A stretch of DNA of 64,000 nt from Diprion similis (GCF_021155765.1 NC_060115.1:4154001-4218000), one strand, 5' to 3'. Numbered from the stretch's first letter, positions 14,091 to 28,262 are shown. Numbers and translations are program-made. Notes: a model not told the origin generated them from the letters alone.

Positions 14091-15718
14091 ATGGCGGCAA
14101 TAAGAGTGGCTCTTTCAGTTTTTGGGAGAACTTCAGCTCATCTTCATACTCGGGCTCAATTTTTACAAGGCAATCAACGTTTGGTAAGAAAAAGATTCTT
14201 TGATAATTGGCAACTACTTATTCATTTACATTCATCATCTCAACACTGGGTATATTTTTGACATTCTAAATCGTAATAGATTTATTTTTTGTAGTCGACG
14301 ACTTATTTGCATCGGTAATTTTATTTAAATGTTTTTACTCACTATGTAGCATAAATACGTAATACAAGTAACAAACTGCCCATTTCTTGATCTATATGTT
14401 TTTTCTCATCAATACAGATGGAATTCTTGTTTGTTTCAGGTGTTTAATGTATTTACCTACAGATTATTATCCACTCATCACATTTCAAAAAATATTGAGC
14501 TCATATCACAGAATAGTGATGTTGGGACACGGAGTAATAATTTTCAAATGAACCCATCCAAAGATCGTCCTTTACTTGTTATCTTATCATGGCTGATGTC
14601 CAAAAGGAAACATATTATGAAATTCGCAAACTTCTATATGGAACAGGGCTTTGATGTAGTGACTGTATCGATCAGTCCATGGCAACTTATGTGGCCAGTG
14701 AAAGGATCTCGTGTGAGTATAACTACAGGCAAATACAAATGCATTTATACCTCAAGTACTTATTCGAACTCTATAAAACCTGTGAAAAATTCTTTGATAA
14801 ATATGAGTTATTTAAATCTGTCTTCCAGCTGGTCGCAGCAGATTTTCTCACATTTTTGGAACAGAATCAGAATTACCATCAAGTGCTTTTGCATGGATTC
14901 TCCGTCGGTGGATACATGTGGGGTGAAGTTTTGGACTTAATAATTAGCAATCGGCAGAGATATGATCCCGTTATTAAACGTATAGTTGGACAAGTTTGGG
15001 ACAGCGCGGCTGACGTTAGTGAAATATCAATTGGAACACCACGTGCAGTATTTCCAAACAATGCCATGCTCCAAGGAGTGATGAAAAAATATCTCGAGTA
15101 CATTTGAATTTCGTCATTTAAGTTTGTATTACCTATATTTAATCTGATTCGCTGCTTATTCTAATTTGAACTCTGGAATCTCTTATTATGTAGTGTACTG
15201 TTTTCTACATTATTATTAATTTACGCATCAATTTTACAGGTATCATATGAAAACATTTCACAAGCAAGCAACTCAGTACTACATTCGTTCTAGTCAACTG
15301 TTTCACACAAATTTAGTGAGAGCTCCGGCTCTGTTTTTGGTCAGCAAGACTGATCCTGTGGGTACTCTAAAGTCAAATCAGCGGGTGAAAGAAAGTTGGA
15401 ATTCTCTGGGTGTTGAGGTCAGTATTGTGAATAATTATATTTACATAAAAAAATAAGACTTAATAAAATTAAGGAAAAATGAACACTCAATTTACAATCC
15501 AATGTATTTTTTCCATTAATCACTTAATAAGCCATTTAGCGATGAGGATTGATTAAAATTTGAAATTCCTTTTTCAGACGTACATGAAAATTTTTGAAAC
15601 GTCCCCACATGTTGGACACTTTCACAAGCACCCTAAGGAATATGTTACAGAATTATACACGTTTCTGGATAAACTGGAATTAATACGAAATGAAGAAAAG
15701 ATTAGAGCCCGCATGTAA
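14091..15718 (+). CDS. TMEM53: TMEM53-like (DUF829) alpha/beta hydrolase-fold protein
   Basis: Five exons, 14091-14183, 14440-14712, 14829-15097, 15240-15417 and 15578-15718, give 954 nt and 317 aa; human TMEM53 has 277. The first about 60 residues are basic and serine-rich and could be a targeting or anchor segment. The hydrolase-like core follows: a strand with PLLVILSW, then HGFSVGGY, a GxSxG nucleophile elbow, then VSKTDPVG supplying a likely acidic residue and SPHVGHFHKHP supplying a likely catalytic histidine near the C terminus. Vertebrate TMEM53 is a nuclear-envelope protein reported to restrain BMP-SMAD signalling; whether any family member is an active enzyme is not settled to my knowledge. 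The donor of exon 3 (GA followed by GTACAT) is weak but is the only one that keeps frame. Confidence 0.85.
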
Positions 15719-16043
15719 TTTCGATTATCAAATATATATACTTCAAATTTTCATAGGTTCCATATCAACATGGTTTACTATGCTAACAATACCACTCGTT
15801 TCTACTAATCCTTGAAAGTATAGAAATGTCTTGCTGTTGCATAATTAATTTTTGCACAAATTGCTTTCGGATAAATTTCGTGTGAGATGATTACCAAAGT
15901 ATTAATGTGAGTGAACTATGGCATAATTGTGCGAAACTGGTCTTCAGTTAGATAAGATATCTATGTGTTGATTTTTTTTTTACTAGCTTGTAATTTTACA
16001 CAGTAAAGAGCTCAATGATGAATTCAAGGCAGGCTGATAATAG

Positions 16044-16049
16044 AATAAA
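16044..16049 (+). terminator. Candidate polyadenylation signal, TMEM53-like gene
   Basis: AATAAA on the plus strand about 330 bases after the stop codon of the TMEM53-like gene. Assigned by position only. Confidence 0.4.
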
Positions 16050-17036
16050 TTCTTATCGAATGTGATTGATATATTTTTCAAGGACTGATAAAAAATTCAT
16101 CAGTGAGTATTTCGATGCAGATTAAATATTTTTGAGATTCTAACTTCAGGTTCATACATCTAATCTTTATACGGTGAATTACGAACGTTCTTTCACCTGC
16201 TGCTGACCCAATTAAATAGCGTGCGTGTATCCGCTGTAACGGAAAAGGCATATTATTATGTGATTCTAATATTGAGGAATGTTTCCACATAAGTAATGAT
16301 ATAGGTGGCGTCCGTACCTACAATTTGTGTCACTCAGAAATTAACTCGACGTCTACAGAGAACTCAGGGTCTGTTTTTACTTTACGGACTGAATTGCTAA
16401 TTCAACTTTATTGTTTGTGCAAATGCCATCCTTAATAGTGCAAATTATTTTTTAACTTCCCGTTTCTCCATGTTCAGAAAAAACTGAAAGTTATTGTAAT
16501 GTCTCTGTCCAATTTTTTGTCCGACGATATTTTGAGAATGACCTACCGGATCTCAATGATCTTGGTCTCAATCTACACAGCTTTTCCAAACTTGGACCTG
16601 ATTAGATTTTGGTTTTGATCAATCATAAATCGTTAATCACGTATCTAAATTTGTTGTTCAAAATTCGAATAAGACGTTATTATTTTTTTTCTGTGAAATT
16701 GGAACCTGCAGAGTTAGACAGGAATTTCATGAGCAGAAAAAAGGTTCAAGCAATACCGAGATGAGTGAATCATAAATAATTGTAATGAAACAAGTCGTAG
16801 AAGTCCTCTATTAGATGCTCAGCATATCCAATAATCCCCCGCTTTGATACTAAAATGGATTGAATTTTACATGCAGTTAAAATATCAAATACGTTTGACG
16901 AATTTGATGATTGAAAATTCGATTATTTGTAACATCTTTATACTTATGCTGCAAAATCGTAGTATGGTAGGTGAGGTAAGATTTATATTATAATACAAGT
17001 GAGATACAGGGATCAGGATATTTATAGAAAACACAG

Positions 17037-17044
17037 TAATAGTA

Positions 17045-17082
<38 letters not shown>
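17037..17082. repeat. TAA/TAG trinucleotide microsatellite
   Basis: About fifteen tandem TAA units, the first ones varying as TAG. It lies just beyond the 3' end of DDX49 and is likely polymorphic in length. Confidence 0.9.
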
Positions 17083-17084
<2 letters not shown>

Positions 17085-17093
17085 AAAATATAC

Positions 17094-17099
17094 TTTATT
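17094..17099 (-). terminator. Candidate polyadenylation signal, DDX49
   Basis: TTTATT on the plus strand reads AATAAA on the minus strand, about 26 bases after the DDX49 stop codon. This would imply a very short 3' UTR. Confidence 0.5.
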
Positions 17100-17124
17100 T
17101 TGTAAATACATTTATACCGAAATA

Positions 17125-19019
17125 TCAGCTTGAACTATTGCTTTCCATGTTATTCAATTTTGCCTTTTTCATTGATTTCCTATGTTTCTGAATTTTTTTC
17201 ATTAGTTTTTCCTCTTCTTCATCGGGGTCTTTCCCTTCCAAAATCAGCTTTTTTCTTTTATTTATCAACTTTTTTTCGTAAAAGTCAGTCTCATCAAGCT
17301 TTATTTCAGCTTCTCGTTTAGTCACAGATATTTGGGTAAAAATTGTCACAACTTCTTTATCTGCAATTGTAAATTAACATAATAATCTCAGAACTTGTCA
17401 TTATTTAAGAAGTTTATTCTGTCAATCTTGACTATCAAATTTGATCATTTTGGGAATTTAATTTTTTCGAATTTACTCACCATCTATCTTGTACTCCGTC
17501 AGTTTGATTCCAATAGTTTCTTCAATGGCATGGATTAATTTAATATCATTTGGTGTCACTATAGTAATAGCCATTCCACCTCTTCCAGCTCTTGCTGTTC
17601 TTCCTACTCTGTGAATATACTCTTTTGGAACATTCGGGACTGTATGATTGATTACTAATTCTACCGTTGGAATATCCAATCCTCTGGCAGCAACGTCGGT
17701 AGCGATGAGTATCTTTACATGATTTGATTTAAATTTACTGAGGGCTGATAATCTTTCTCTTTGTTTGATCATTGCATGTAGCGCAACATTTGTAAAACCA
17801 ACTTCGTTTAGGGTCATGCACAGTAGTTGACAATTTCTGCAAATAATGATAAAACATGTAATAAATTGTATAATTTAGGAACAGTATTTCTTTTACATTG
17901 CATGGTTATTAAAGAGTTACGAGACAGTTAAAGTATTTGAAATGCACACGGTTAGTTTACTCACTTGCAAGTATCTGTAAAAATCATAATAGATCCGTTT
18001 TCATTATTGCTTCTAAACATTCTGATTACTTCAACTAAGTAAGCGTCACGAGCTTCTTTTGGGCTCAGCACGTAATGCTGCTCTAATTGTTCAACAGTTG
18101 CCACACCAGATTCCTCCTTAGATTCCCACATGTAGACCTACAAAAGCAGGTATGAAATTGTATTTTTGATTAATAATAATAATAAATTAATTGGCAATAA
18201 GCGAAAGAAAAATTCTCTGCATATGTGAGAACGCATAACATATTTTTACCTTGTTTGTAGAGACCTTCTGAACTTGATCCAAAGCATCGGTAATAGTAGC
18301 ACTAAAGAGTAGGGACTGTTTTTGTTTGGGTAAAGCTTGAAATATTGTTTTAATCTGCTCATCAAACTGTCCACTGAGTAAACGATCAGCTTCGTCAAGA
18401 ACCAGAAATTTAATTTTTCTCAAAGTAAAAGTATCACAGCTTTCTAAATGATCTGCTAACCGCCCAGGAGTAGCAACAACAATATGAGGATGTCTAGCTA
18501 ACTCTTTTCCCTGAATCATCATATCCATTCCGCCAACGATGACTGATTTTTTCAAGTTCATAGCTTTACCAATCACTGAAAACTGATCTGCAATCTAAAA
18601 AGGAATTTTGGTATTAGGAAAACAGGTGTATGTACATACATACTGGATCACAAGCAAAGGTTTGTACGATAAACACCTGAAAGGCTAATTCCCTCGTTGG
18701 AGTAAGAATAAGAGCGAATATTCCATACGGATCCTCGCATAGCTTTTGTAGAATGGGTAAAGCAAAAGCCAAAGTTTTTCCACTTCCAGTTTTAGCACAG
18801 CCGATACAATCTTCTCCAGCCAAAATTCGAGGAATACAGTTGGCTTGAATAGGAGTAGGCTTTTTCAATCCTAAGAATTGTCACAAAGATTAAGTTGTTT
18901 TTCACGCAGCTATTCGTACTGTGTATAAAAAAATAATCTGACATACCAATGGAGTTACATTGCTTGACAATCCACGAATTGAGCTTCAGATCGACGAACG
19001 AATTTACTTTGTCAATCAT
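17125..19019 (-). CDS. Dbp45A: DEAD-box ATP-dependent RNA helicase DDX49 / Dbp45A
   Basis: Six minus-strand exons, in gene order 18947-19019, 18677-18870, 18250-18594, 17965-18137, 17481-17836 and 17125-17360, sum to 1377 nt and 458 aa (human DDX49 has 483). Helicase motifs appear in order: PTPIQ of the Q motif, motif [14 protein letters not shown] (Ia), GG and TPGR (Ib), motif II DEAD in [10 protein letters not shown], motif III SAT in [21 protein letters not shown] (IV-V) and [11 protein letters not shown] (VI). The block [20 protein letters not shown] and the C-terminal [20 protein letters not shown] are characteristic of DDX49 rather than other DEAD-box proteins. Known role: nucleolar helicase in pre-rRNA processing and ribosome assembly (Dbp8 in yeast). 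The C terminus is lysine-rich. It is divergently arranged with ZFC3H1, about 710 bases apart. Confidence 0.96.
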
Positions 19020-19730
19020 TTTTTTACAACATATAAATTTTGTAGGTTATATTTTGTTCTTTGTATTCTTCGTGATTCTTGCACTGTTCACCACATGATT
19101 TACAATTTTAAGTTGCGCAGATGCACTCTGCGCAGGTTAGTTGGGTTGCGCTTATGATTCGATTCACCACGAGAGGGCTGTACTAAAGTGTGGTGTGTTC
19201 TATGCACGAATTAAAGCTCAGATTTGTTCAGAAATAGCCAATGGGAATACTCGAAATGACACAATAGATGCGTAAAGTCTTCTTAAAGCAATTTACCACC
19301 CCAGTTGACCCCAGATTAGTGTCATGGCGATAACGAAGTATTGTGCGAACAATGTAGTAAGTGAATAACGTTTTTTTATGTGATACGAAATCCCTGGAAT
19401 CGTTGCACAGTTAATTTTTCATACTCGGTTGTAGCAAAAGATGAGCCGTTGACTACAAGAGGATAGATCGCTGTGAATATCCAGCTTAGAATGTAGTATA
19501 TTTCTTTGGTAATTCATAGGATCGTTGTTGTGCGTAATTAACCTTGAATTGATAAAATTGGGAAAAATAAAGTAAAAAAGAAATGATCAGTTTTAGCTGG
19601 ATCCTAGACATATTTTCAATCGGTATAGCACATAACATGGTCTGACTATGCTCTACGAATATTCGTGAGATCATTTTTCTGATAATATTCGATCAGTCAA
19701 TTATAACCTCATATGTAAGGGGTGCAAAAA
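19020..19730. promoter_or_regulatory. Shared upstream region of DDX49 (-) and ZFC3H1 (+)
   Basis: The two start codons face away from each other across 711 bases containing no other gene, so this interval should carry both promoters and both 5' UTRs. I could not define a TATA box or initiator with confidence. Bidirectional use is inferred only from geometry. Confidence 0.45.
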
Positions 19731-22700
19731 ATGGCTAGTGATTTATCCAGCGGTTGTACCGAAGTCATTGAAATATTGGATGAGAAAGAAGAGGGTGAAA
19801 TTTCATTGGAAGATGTAAGCTCCTCTGAAGAAGGCCAGCTCAATGACAGGTGCAATTTGAGACGCAGAACAGCCGGGCAGTGTCCGAGCTGTCTGTCCAC
19901 AAAACACTGCGCCGGTTGGTGCGCTGCATCAACAAGAACAAACACATTGAAAAGCTCGATGAGGAAAGGTGATTTAAAAAATGATTACACTTTCTTTATT
20001 AACACTTTAATGCTAGTAGAAACATCAATTTTTACTTGCTTTGTATTGAGTTTGAACTTGTACGAGTCGGCACTGAATGCGATTTTCCTAATTTATCAGT
20101 GTTTTAGTGCATTCGAAGTTAAGAAAATTACACTCAGTGCACACTGAGCACAGTAAATTGAATTTATAATTAATTCAGAGTATACTATTCTACTTGCCTT
20201 CTCAAGAAGAAAAAATTAGTTACCTTTTCATGCATAGCCACTGGTATTTATCCATTTGTTTGTTATTATTATTTTTTTCTTGTATTTATAATTTCCGTGT
20301 TGCACCTTTCTAATCTGTAAGCAGAATATTTTTCCCCTCAAGATGCAGTACAAGAAAAAGAAAACTGTCACCACACCAAAGATTCTGGCTATTCTGGCTC
20401 CAAGCACTGCGCATCTACGTTGCAGGAAAACAATAATGACCTCATACCAATCTCAAGTGATAGTGATATGGAGATTGTCGGTCTTGCTGATAATGTTAAA
20501 CAAATACTGACTCGGCCGCAAGGAAAAGCTACCAAGGTCCGAAAGCGTAGAAAAAAAAAACGGTCTCAAACCGCTGCCGCAACCATTGAAGATGCAGCAG
20601 TAAATACTGCAACTAATCTAATGCCTGAATGTTCTGTTGTACAAAAGCATGATTCACAAGTCTTGAAGGATAATCACTTGCCGAGGCTACATCGTAGAGA
20701 GTCAAATTCACCACATAAACGTCCAGGATCTCCTTACAGTAGATCTAGAATTACAAAATCACCCATGAGAAGGCATAAATCACCCATCGGTAGAGGGAGA
20801 TCACCTTTTATTAAATCAAGGTCACCATTAGGGCATCCACGGTCACCTGTTTTGCGAAAATCACCTATTCGTAGGACTAGATCTCCAGTTAGAAGATTAT
20901 CTCCTCATTCACCCGTAAAATCACCGGTTAGAAGACAACTCAGGAGCTCTGTGTCCCCTACGAATACCTATATTGACATGTATGGCAATGTCAACAAACT
21001 TTTGAAAAAGGTCAGGCATTTGAAGACAATTGGCTCACAGTCAGCGAATCGAAATGTAGGTAAACTCAATGAACACAGACCATCTTTGAAGGACAAGTTA
21101 AATAACATGATTAAAGGTGATAACGGGAGTAGTGACTTTGCAATGAAGACAAATAAAGAGAGTAAATTTGTTGAAGACGTCGACGATGAGGAAGATTTGG
21201 CACTTTTACGTAAAATGGCATTGGAGACTAAACCAAAAAGAAATTCAAAGGTTCAAGAAGATACGGGACTTAAAAAAAGTACACAGTGCGAGACTAACAA
21301 TAGTGATGAGGATGTCGAGGACTTGGAATTACGCATGATTGCTCTTCGATCAGCCATGTTGAAGAAGCATCAAGATAGAAAGCAACGTGCAGTTATGATA
21401 GGTAAATCGAAAAAACCTACACCCTCTACTCGCACTAACACAGATAGCCCTTTCAGTCAGAGCTTCTTAGACAGTATTCCTATTCCCGATGAGAAAGAAA
21501 AAAATTTTGAAACTCCACCGTGTACACCTACTAGAGGGCTTAATGAGAATAATAATCCTGAAGACATGGAACTGGATTCTGAAGTAGAACTGGATAAAGA
21601 AAAAGAAGCAGAACCTTATTCACCTACTGATCAAATCTCGCAAAAAATTCCCATAGACACGGAGTTGCTTGGTATTCGTCATTCGGATGTATCGTTTATC
21701 ACACCAGCTAATCAGATAACAGTAGTTTCTGACAATTTAGATTTACAAGTTCTAGGAAGTGCGGAGATCAAAACACTAACCGGAGCATCTTATCTCCTAC
21801 TGGACAAAATGTCTGAAAATAGTGTTGATTCAAGTAAACATGTGCTTCCAAGTTCACAGTCTCCAACAAGTTCACCCTGTTTTCCAAATAACATGACTGA
21901 GATATTAGAAAATAATCATTGTCCACAGTTGGATGATAATTTACCCACTACACCTTACTCTCCGTCGGAGCCGATCGGTACTCCTGAGATATACATGTCG
22001 CCCCAAGGTGATTCCCATTCTAATTCAGACCCCAATCACATACCTGATACTCCTTATTCACCAACTGATACTCCAATGTGTGATTTTGAAGTGAATACTG
22101 CACCATTGTTATTCAATGTTTCACCCTTCAAAGAATCCGATACGAAAAAAAGCAAACGTAATAGAAGTGCATTAATTCATATCAACCTAACTTCAACTAC
22201 ATCACAGGACATTAGTAAAATATCGAACAGCAATACGACAGAAAATTCAGCACTATCGCCAATACCTAAGAAAATGATGGAGATAGAAAAAGAAAACATG
22301 TCACGAACTTCATCAATGAATGCAGATATCGGATCTGCTTTTGATTCATCTGTGAATTCGTCTGATGATACTATGATCGAGGTAGATGAATTGCCAGAGA
22401 CAGATTTGGATGGGAGTCCGCTAGTCCATATGCCTGCCGAGCTTCAAGATATAGAAAGTCATATTCCTGACATCATATCTCAAGAAATATTGAAACTTAG
22501 CCAGGAACCATTGTATCTTCAAGGGGTTCCAGATGTTACGAAAGATGCCAATAAAATTCCAACTTTGGTAAACAAATCTCTAGTACCCGCATCAATTTTA
22601 AGGTCGAACAAAAATCTTCAGCAACCATTGCCTCCTAAAAAAATTGAAACACATTTTGAACCGGCTTTCAAAAGTGCTCAAATGCGGCCTGTAGAGATTT

Positions 22701-25700
22701 CCACTGAATCAACTAATACGAGTAGACTCTTTAAACCCATCAAACTTGCTCCTGTGATTAAGAAGCCTCAACTCAACATTGTTAAACCATCTGCATTTAA
22801 TTGTTCTTCCAATGATAATTCAACTCTAGAAGATCATGAGAATTTCGAAAATGATCAATCAGCACAGTCACAAAATGAACAAGAAATTCGGTCTTCAAGT
22901 GAAACGTGCATGTCAACTGATCAGGTGCCACAGTTGGGAAATCGCCTAAGAATTGTGGAAACAATAAAAAAATTACCAGAGCCTATACCAGAATTACAAA
23001 CAACTGTTGCACAATACCAAGAACAGAGTGATATGTTAAGAAATTCTAACAAAGAATCAGCCAAAAAAGGGAATGACAGTGCCAATGAAGAGAGGAAAAA
23101 ACAATCAAAAAAAAGCAAGCCAGCTAGAATCAAATCCAAGCATACAAGTAAATCATTGATGAATAGTAAAAATATAGAAACCAAATATATAGTAGCAAAT
23201 GTTGCAAATGCCATAGCACCTGAAGAATCTATTAGTACAGAAATTCCTTTGCGTTGCAAACAGAATTCAAAGTCTAATCTATCAGAGATAATTCATAGTC
23301 CTGAAAACTCTATGCAAAAAAATCGTAATTCAAGGAATAAATCAAAGAAACAAGTGGTAGAAAAAAGAAGGAGAGAGAGAGACAGGCGAAGTAAAATTGA
23401 GTCTGTTTCAAGCAGTGAGAATAAGCGGAGGAGTGATAAAAAATATTGTAGGCTATCAAATGACTTGAGAAAATCGTCTGCAGATAAAATTAATGATAAA
23501 GTAATGGAACTGAATCATCATTCGCAGACTGTTAGACGAAAGCCAGAGGAAACTGAGCACATGACGCAACCTGCTCCTATGTGTGTAGAACCTAAAGAAA
23601 CTTTTATACCACAAACTCGTTCTATAAATATAGATAAAGGCAATAATTACAGTACTGCAAAACATTCGAAAATAGAATTAGGTATTCATGAAAATACTTC
23701 CAATGATAGGATATCAGATACAGTAACTATCAAAACTGACAAAGAAAAAATGAACAATGTAAATGAAACTATTGCAAATATTTCAAATACCTCAACCACC
23801 TGCAATATGAAAGATGAACCTTCCGCATGTATTGCCAAAATTCATAGTCAAGGTTCTGGAGATTCGATATTGGAAAACACAGTGTGCCAAAAAGTTGAGG
23901 CAAATAAGCGAAGAAGAAGTAGCCTCGATGAAGATGAAGAGGCGCTCAGAGCTATTCTTCTTGCCTCATTGGCAAAGCGAAATAAGCCACCCGACCCTGC
24001 AAATACAATTACAAAAACAACAGCTTTAGCAAATCTATCGCATAGTTCAGTAAACACAAGCACAGAGTCTGTTAAAGGTTTGCCAAATACTCCTGCTGCA
24101 AAGGCTTCGGTATCTTTGGTTTACAGCTCAAGCAGCGATGCTACAACGCCATTGACAAGCCACACTTCAATGTCAAGTAATCCACCTGTGAAAAATTCAA
24201 TTCCAAGGCCATTGTCACAAGTTGCAACATCTGATTCGGTGACAGTAAAGAGTATATTACCTGAAAATTTGACTCCTGATCCATCAACGCTCTCTACAGC
24301 TCTTTCAAGGAAAAGATCTGTCTCGGCAAGTGGCAAAGGACCTCCAAAAAAAATTGCTAAAAAAGCTCCGATATCTGCGAGCACTAAAGTTGTCAATAAT
24401 GCTAAGAAGTATCAGAACACTTTGTTTCAAAAGAAATTGAATTTACAAAAGGCAGCAATGATCTCTAATGCCCACAAAACATTGAACCACACAAATTTAC
24501 ATGGTAATAACTTAGTGGATGGGAGTAGATCAAGGAGTATGATAACTAAACCATTGTCAGAAACACAGAGATTTGTTATAAATCTGGCGTCGGACTCTGA
24601 AAGTGAAAATGAAACGGAATTGCAAAATAAAAATCACCAGGAACAGGTGAATCCCAACCGATCTGAACAGAAACCAGTGTTATCTATTCCAATGTCGGAA
24701 TTTGAGAAAAGTGTTGACTTATTTTTGAAAGATGTCAGAAAAAAACAAGAAACTGCAGCAGCCACCAAGCCGAGTTTAACGAAAACTAATGTCACACAAA
24801 AGCCTGTCAGTCCAGCAACATCTACACATAGGAAATCACCTGTATTATCCGCAACTCCATTGGTGAGGAAACAATACCTTTTTTTTCAAATACCCATTTA
24901 TAAAACGACAGTCTTTTTATTTATAGGGACAGAAGTTCTCTTGAGTTATTTCCCAAAAATTGCTTGAACTCTGAACTGAATAGAATAATAAAACAATTGT
25001 CCAATGTTTATTCCAATAATTTTGTTATCCGATGAACCTTGCCGTGAAGTGCTGTTTATGCATTGTGTTAATCTTACAGGCTGTTCGTCATCTGCCAGTT
25101 TCACAACAGGAAGAGTACCGCCGTCTGAAACAACAGATTTTAGAACGTGAAAAGATGAAGCTACACCGAGTGCTAGGGAATAACAGTTCACCGCTATCTC
25201 CGAGCAGTAAAAGTAGCGGTACTCCACCTGGTCCACTGTCACCTGCCAGTCCAATATCATCTCCCATAACTTCCAGGCAAAATTATAACGGTCCTTTAAA
25301 TTCTCAGCCACCAATGACCACAGCTAGCAAAGATTATCAATTGCGGAAAATTAGTGTTCAGAACAATTTGAAAACTACTGTTTCTAGTGGTAAATCAAGA
25401 ATGAACACTGTTGTTAGTAAAGTCGATGGTTCAATACCGTCAATTTCAAATCTTAGTATTCAAATTCCAAATGAAACAACGAACGTTAAGATAGCTTCTA
25501 AAAAATCAATTGACTTGTACATTCCTGTGAGCACATCACAAACTAGGTTAGTAACACCAATAAAATCAACAAAAGATACAGTGAATACTAAAGACTCTGA
25601 TGATTCTACAGTTTTGGCGAAAGGTCAGTCAAATTTAAAAAATGTTCAAGTACAACTGCAACAAGGAAAGACTGGTAGAACAGTCAGCCTAGGTGGAGGT

Positions 25701-27795
25701 ACAAACTTGAATACGAAATTAACTGTGTCCAGTAATCAAGAACTTCAAGTAGTCAGCCCCCATGAATCTACTCCAACCAATATTTCTACGAATATTGAAA
25801 AGAATCAGACTGATATCACAGCACTCTCAGATTATGCTTCGATTTCCCCTCCCATGGATTCCAGAAAAGCCACGGAGACAATCGATCTTAGAGAGAAATG
25901 TGATAGTTCAGTAGATTCTATGGCATCGACCTTAGTTATTTCCAGGGAGGGAGAATATTCAAAGAATAGTACTTCGGTAGATTCCTCAGCATCTACAGTT
26001 ATTCTTCCAAGAAATGAGAACAGTGATAACTCCAGACTGGGATCCGGAAATTCCGAAAGTAATAATAAAAATAGTGGAGTTTCAAAATCATCTGGGAGCG
26101 AACCAAGAAAATTAAGAAATAATAAAGAGATCTGGGAAAAGATTAGAGGTGATGTTAAGAAGGAGCTTGATTCAATCTCTGTGTTACCACCTAGCGAACA
26201 GAAATCTTACTTGGCTAATGTAGAGCACAATTTAGTAAAAAAACGGTGAGCATTAACAAAGTGAAATTGTTTAATTTACTGTTTGTCATAATATGTGCGG
26301 CTAGTAGTTAAGACTCAGCGTAATAATTATCTGCAATTCTGTTATTATAAAGTCTGTCAACTTTTGGTAATGAAGAGCAATCAGAAAGTATTTCTTAACA
26401 CAGGTACGCTATTTTGGATGATTTATCAGAAATATCTGGGAACTTGCGAGAGCTTGAAATGGAAAGAGATGTGCAAACACGTGTTGCGCTGGAAGTGAAA
26501 AAACTGCAAGAACAGCTGAAATTGGCAGAGGAGAGACTTGAGGCCCAACGTGATCGAGTCAATAAAATGGTGCCCAACATCACTGTTGCTTACGAAAAGT
26601 TGAACAGTGGTAGAAGGGAGTGCGTGAAGATGACCAGAATCTGTCTTGGATTAGGATGTCTAGTAATTGGAGCTAACTATAAGTATGATTTCATTTCAAT
26701 ATTAATAAAAGGGTTATAATATTTTTAGGTGATAACTAGTTTACGTTAAATAGGTAAAACCTAATTAATCAAATAATTTTATTTATTGCAGATGATTCTG
26801 CATAGTATTTATATATTCCGTTTAATAATATTCTCTCGACATATTCTTTTTAACAACAGAAATCACTAGTCTGGACATATTTCAGGATACCAGCTGCTGG
26901 TGCGCAGTTGTTGAATAATCGGCTGAAACAAGTCGCTGGATGTACCCGCCAATTATCCAAAAAAAAAGCTCTCAGTCTAGACAAAGACAATGTCCCAAGC
27001 AAACCTCATCCTGAGATTCTAACAAACTGTGTTGACCACTGTTTGGATAGTCCTGTGATTCAATCGCCGCAGAGTATCGCTCAGGGAAGTAGTAAAGAGA
27101 AAGATGATGAATTTGTAATCACTAGTAATGTCGCACTAACGGAAGACCACTCAAATTCTAATACGGAACTTACGGCGGGTGTGGAGGCAGACCAAATTAG
27201 TGCATCAGAAGAAGAAACGCTGAAGCTCCAGGACAACACAGCAGTGGTATTTTTGCCGGGCAGTATTCGCGAAGATTTACCACAATCAACCAGTACCCCA
27301 AATTCTTCTGGAGAAAGTTGTGATGTCAATAAACATTTACAAGATTGTGAAACTACCATATCAACATTCGTTTTGGATGGTCCAAAAGCTGGTCTTATTG
27401 GTCAAAACGAGAGTCTGGAACAGCGAAAATTTCTTCAACCCTATAAATCTGTTCTTACCCATCTAAAAGTGCCAAGGTGGGTTGACTTCAGTAGAGACAC
27501 AACCTGCATGCAATTAGTCGTTTATCGACGACTCATAAAAAAAAACTCAGGATCTCTGATCTTTCATATTTTTATAAAATTTATACTTGGACCGATTATA
27601 AATCACACGAATTGCTGTGGCATATTAATAACGTCATTTCTTGGCTACTCGTTAAAGACACTAAGTGACTTTTTTTCTATTCCATAAACATCCAGGACGA
27701 CTGATCCCAGTGGTATTTTATGTCCGTACGAGCTCATGGGGACCTGCAGAGATGAAGGATGCCAGTTTATGCATCAATCTGCCAGAAATGGCTAG
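19731..27795 (+). CDS. ZFC3H1: ZFC3H1-like zinc finger protein (PAXT / exosome adaptor)
   Basis: Six exons, 19731-19968, 20343-24862, 25080-26245, 26404-26682, 26886-27476 and 27696-27795, join in phase to 6894 nt, 2297 aa. The N terminus is acidic (EEGEISLEDVSSSEEG), followed by an SR-like block of repeated RSP and KSP motifs at about 20755-20955, then very long low-complexity polar sequence with recurring (T/P)YSP motifs. Exon 3 opens with an EEYRRLKQQI helix, and exon 4 carries a coiled coil (EVKKLQEQLKLAEERLEAQR). The last exon holds the diagnostic finger: CPYELMGTC, CRDEGC, CQFMH, that is C-x7-C-x4-C-x3-H. Family knowledge: ZFC3H1 (yeast Red1) bridges MTR4 and PABPN1 to send polyadenylated nuclear RNA to the exosome. 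Human ZFC3H1 continues with helical repeats after the finger; here the frame stops after SARNG, more like Red1. See the finding about the 3' end. ZFC3H1 identity rests on the finger and helices. Confidence 0.85.
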
Positions 27796-28262
27796 TAGAT
27801 CTCTGCGACTAACTGAAATGCACTCGCCAGAAATTATACGTAAGGTGGTTCTAGACACGCACACGCAAGCACGCAAACGCAACAGTCACACATATATTGG
27901 CACGCGCATATTTCGCCTGAAGTTTCGTCATTACGACGAAGTTTCAGTTTTTGAACTTCACGCCTATACTTACGCGAAAATAAAAATCATTTATAACTCA
28001 TTTTTTGTCAAGTATATATGATGAAGAAGCGAATAACCGTGACTACTGAAATTTCGGAACTATTTTCAGCATATTACTTTTTCATAATAATGTAGTTCAA
28101 TTTACATATTGTACCATAAGTTTCAATATCGGAGTATTGCTCAAACTTTTTTAAATCTTTTATTTATACAAAGTCTGCAAAATCCTACGTCTTAGTAGAA
28201 CCCTGTAATGCAATTATTGATAATTACTTATGCTTCAATGGGTATGTCATCCTAAATTACAG

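Larger units (their letters stand above)
15719..17124. other. Intergenic, 3' ends of the TMEM53-like gene and DDX49
   Basis: No gene seen. The two flanking genes converge here. It contains an AATAAA at 16044-16049 (+) that could end the TMEM53-like transcript, a TAA trinucleotide tract at 17037-17082, and a minus-strand AATAAA at 17094-17099. Confidence 0.5.

Noticed and set aside
22921-23259. Minus-strand open frame opposite ZFC3H1, and similar ones at 23848-24063 and 24121-24396
   Set aside because: These are shadows of the low-complexity polar coding sequence on the plus strand and show no motif.
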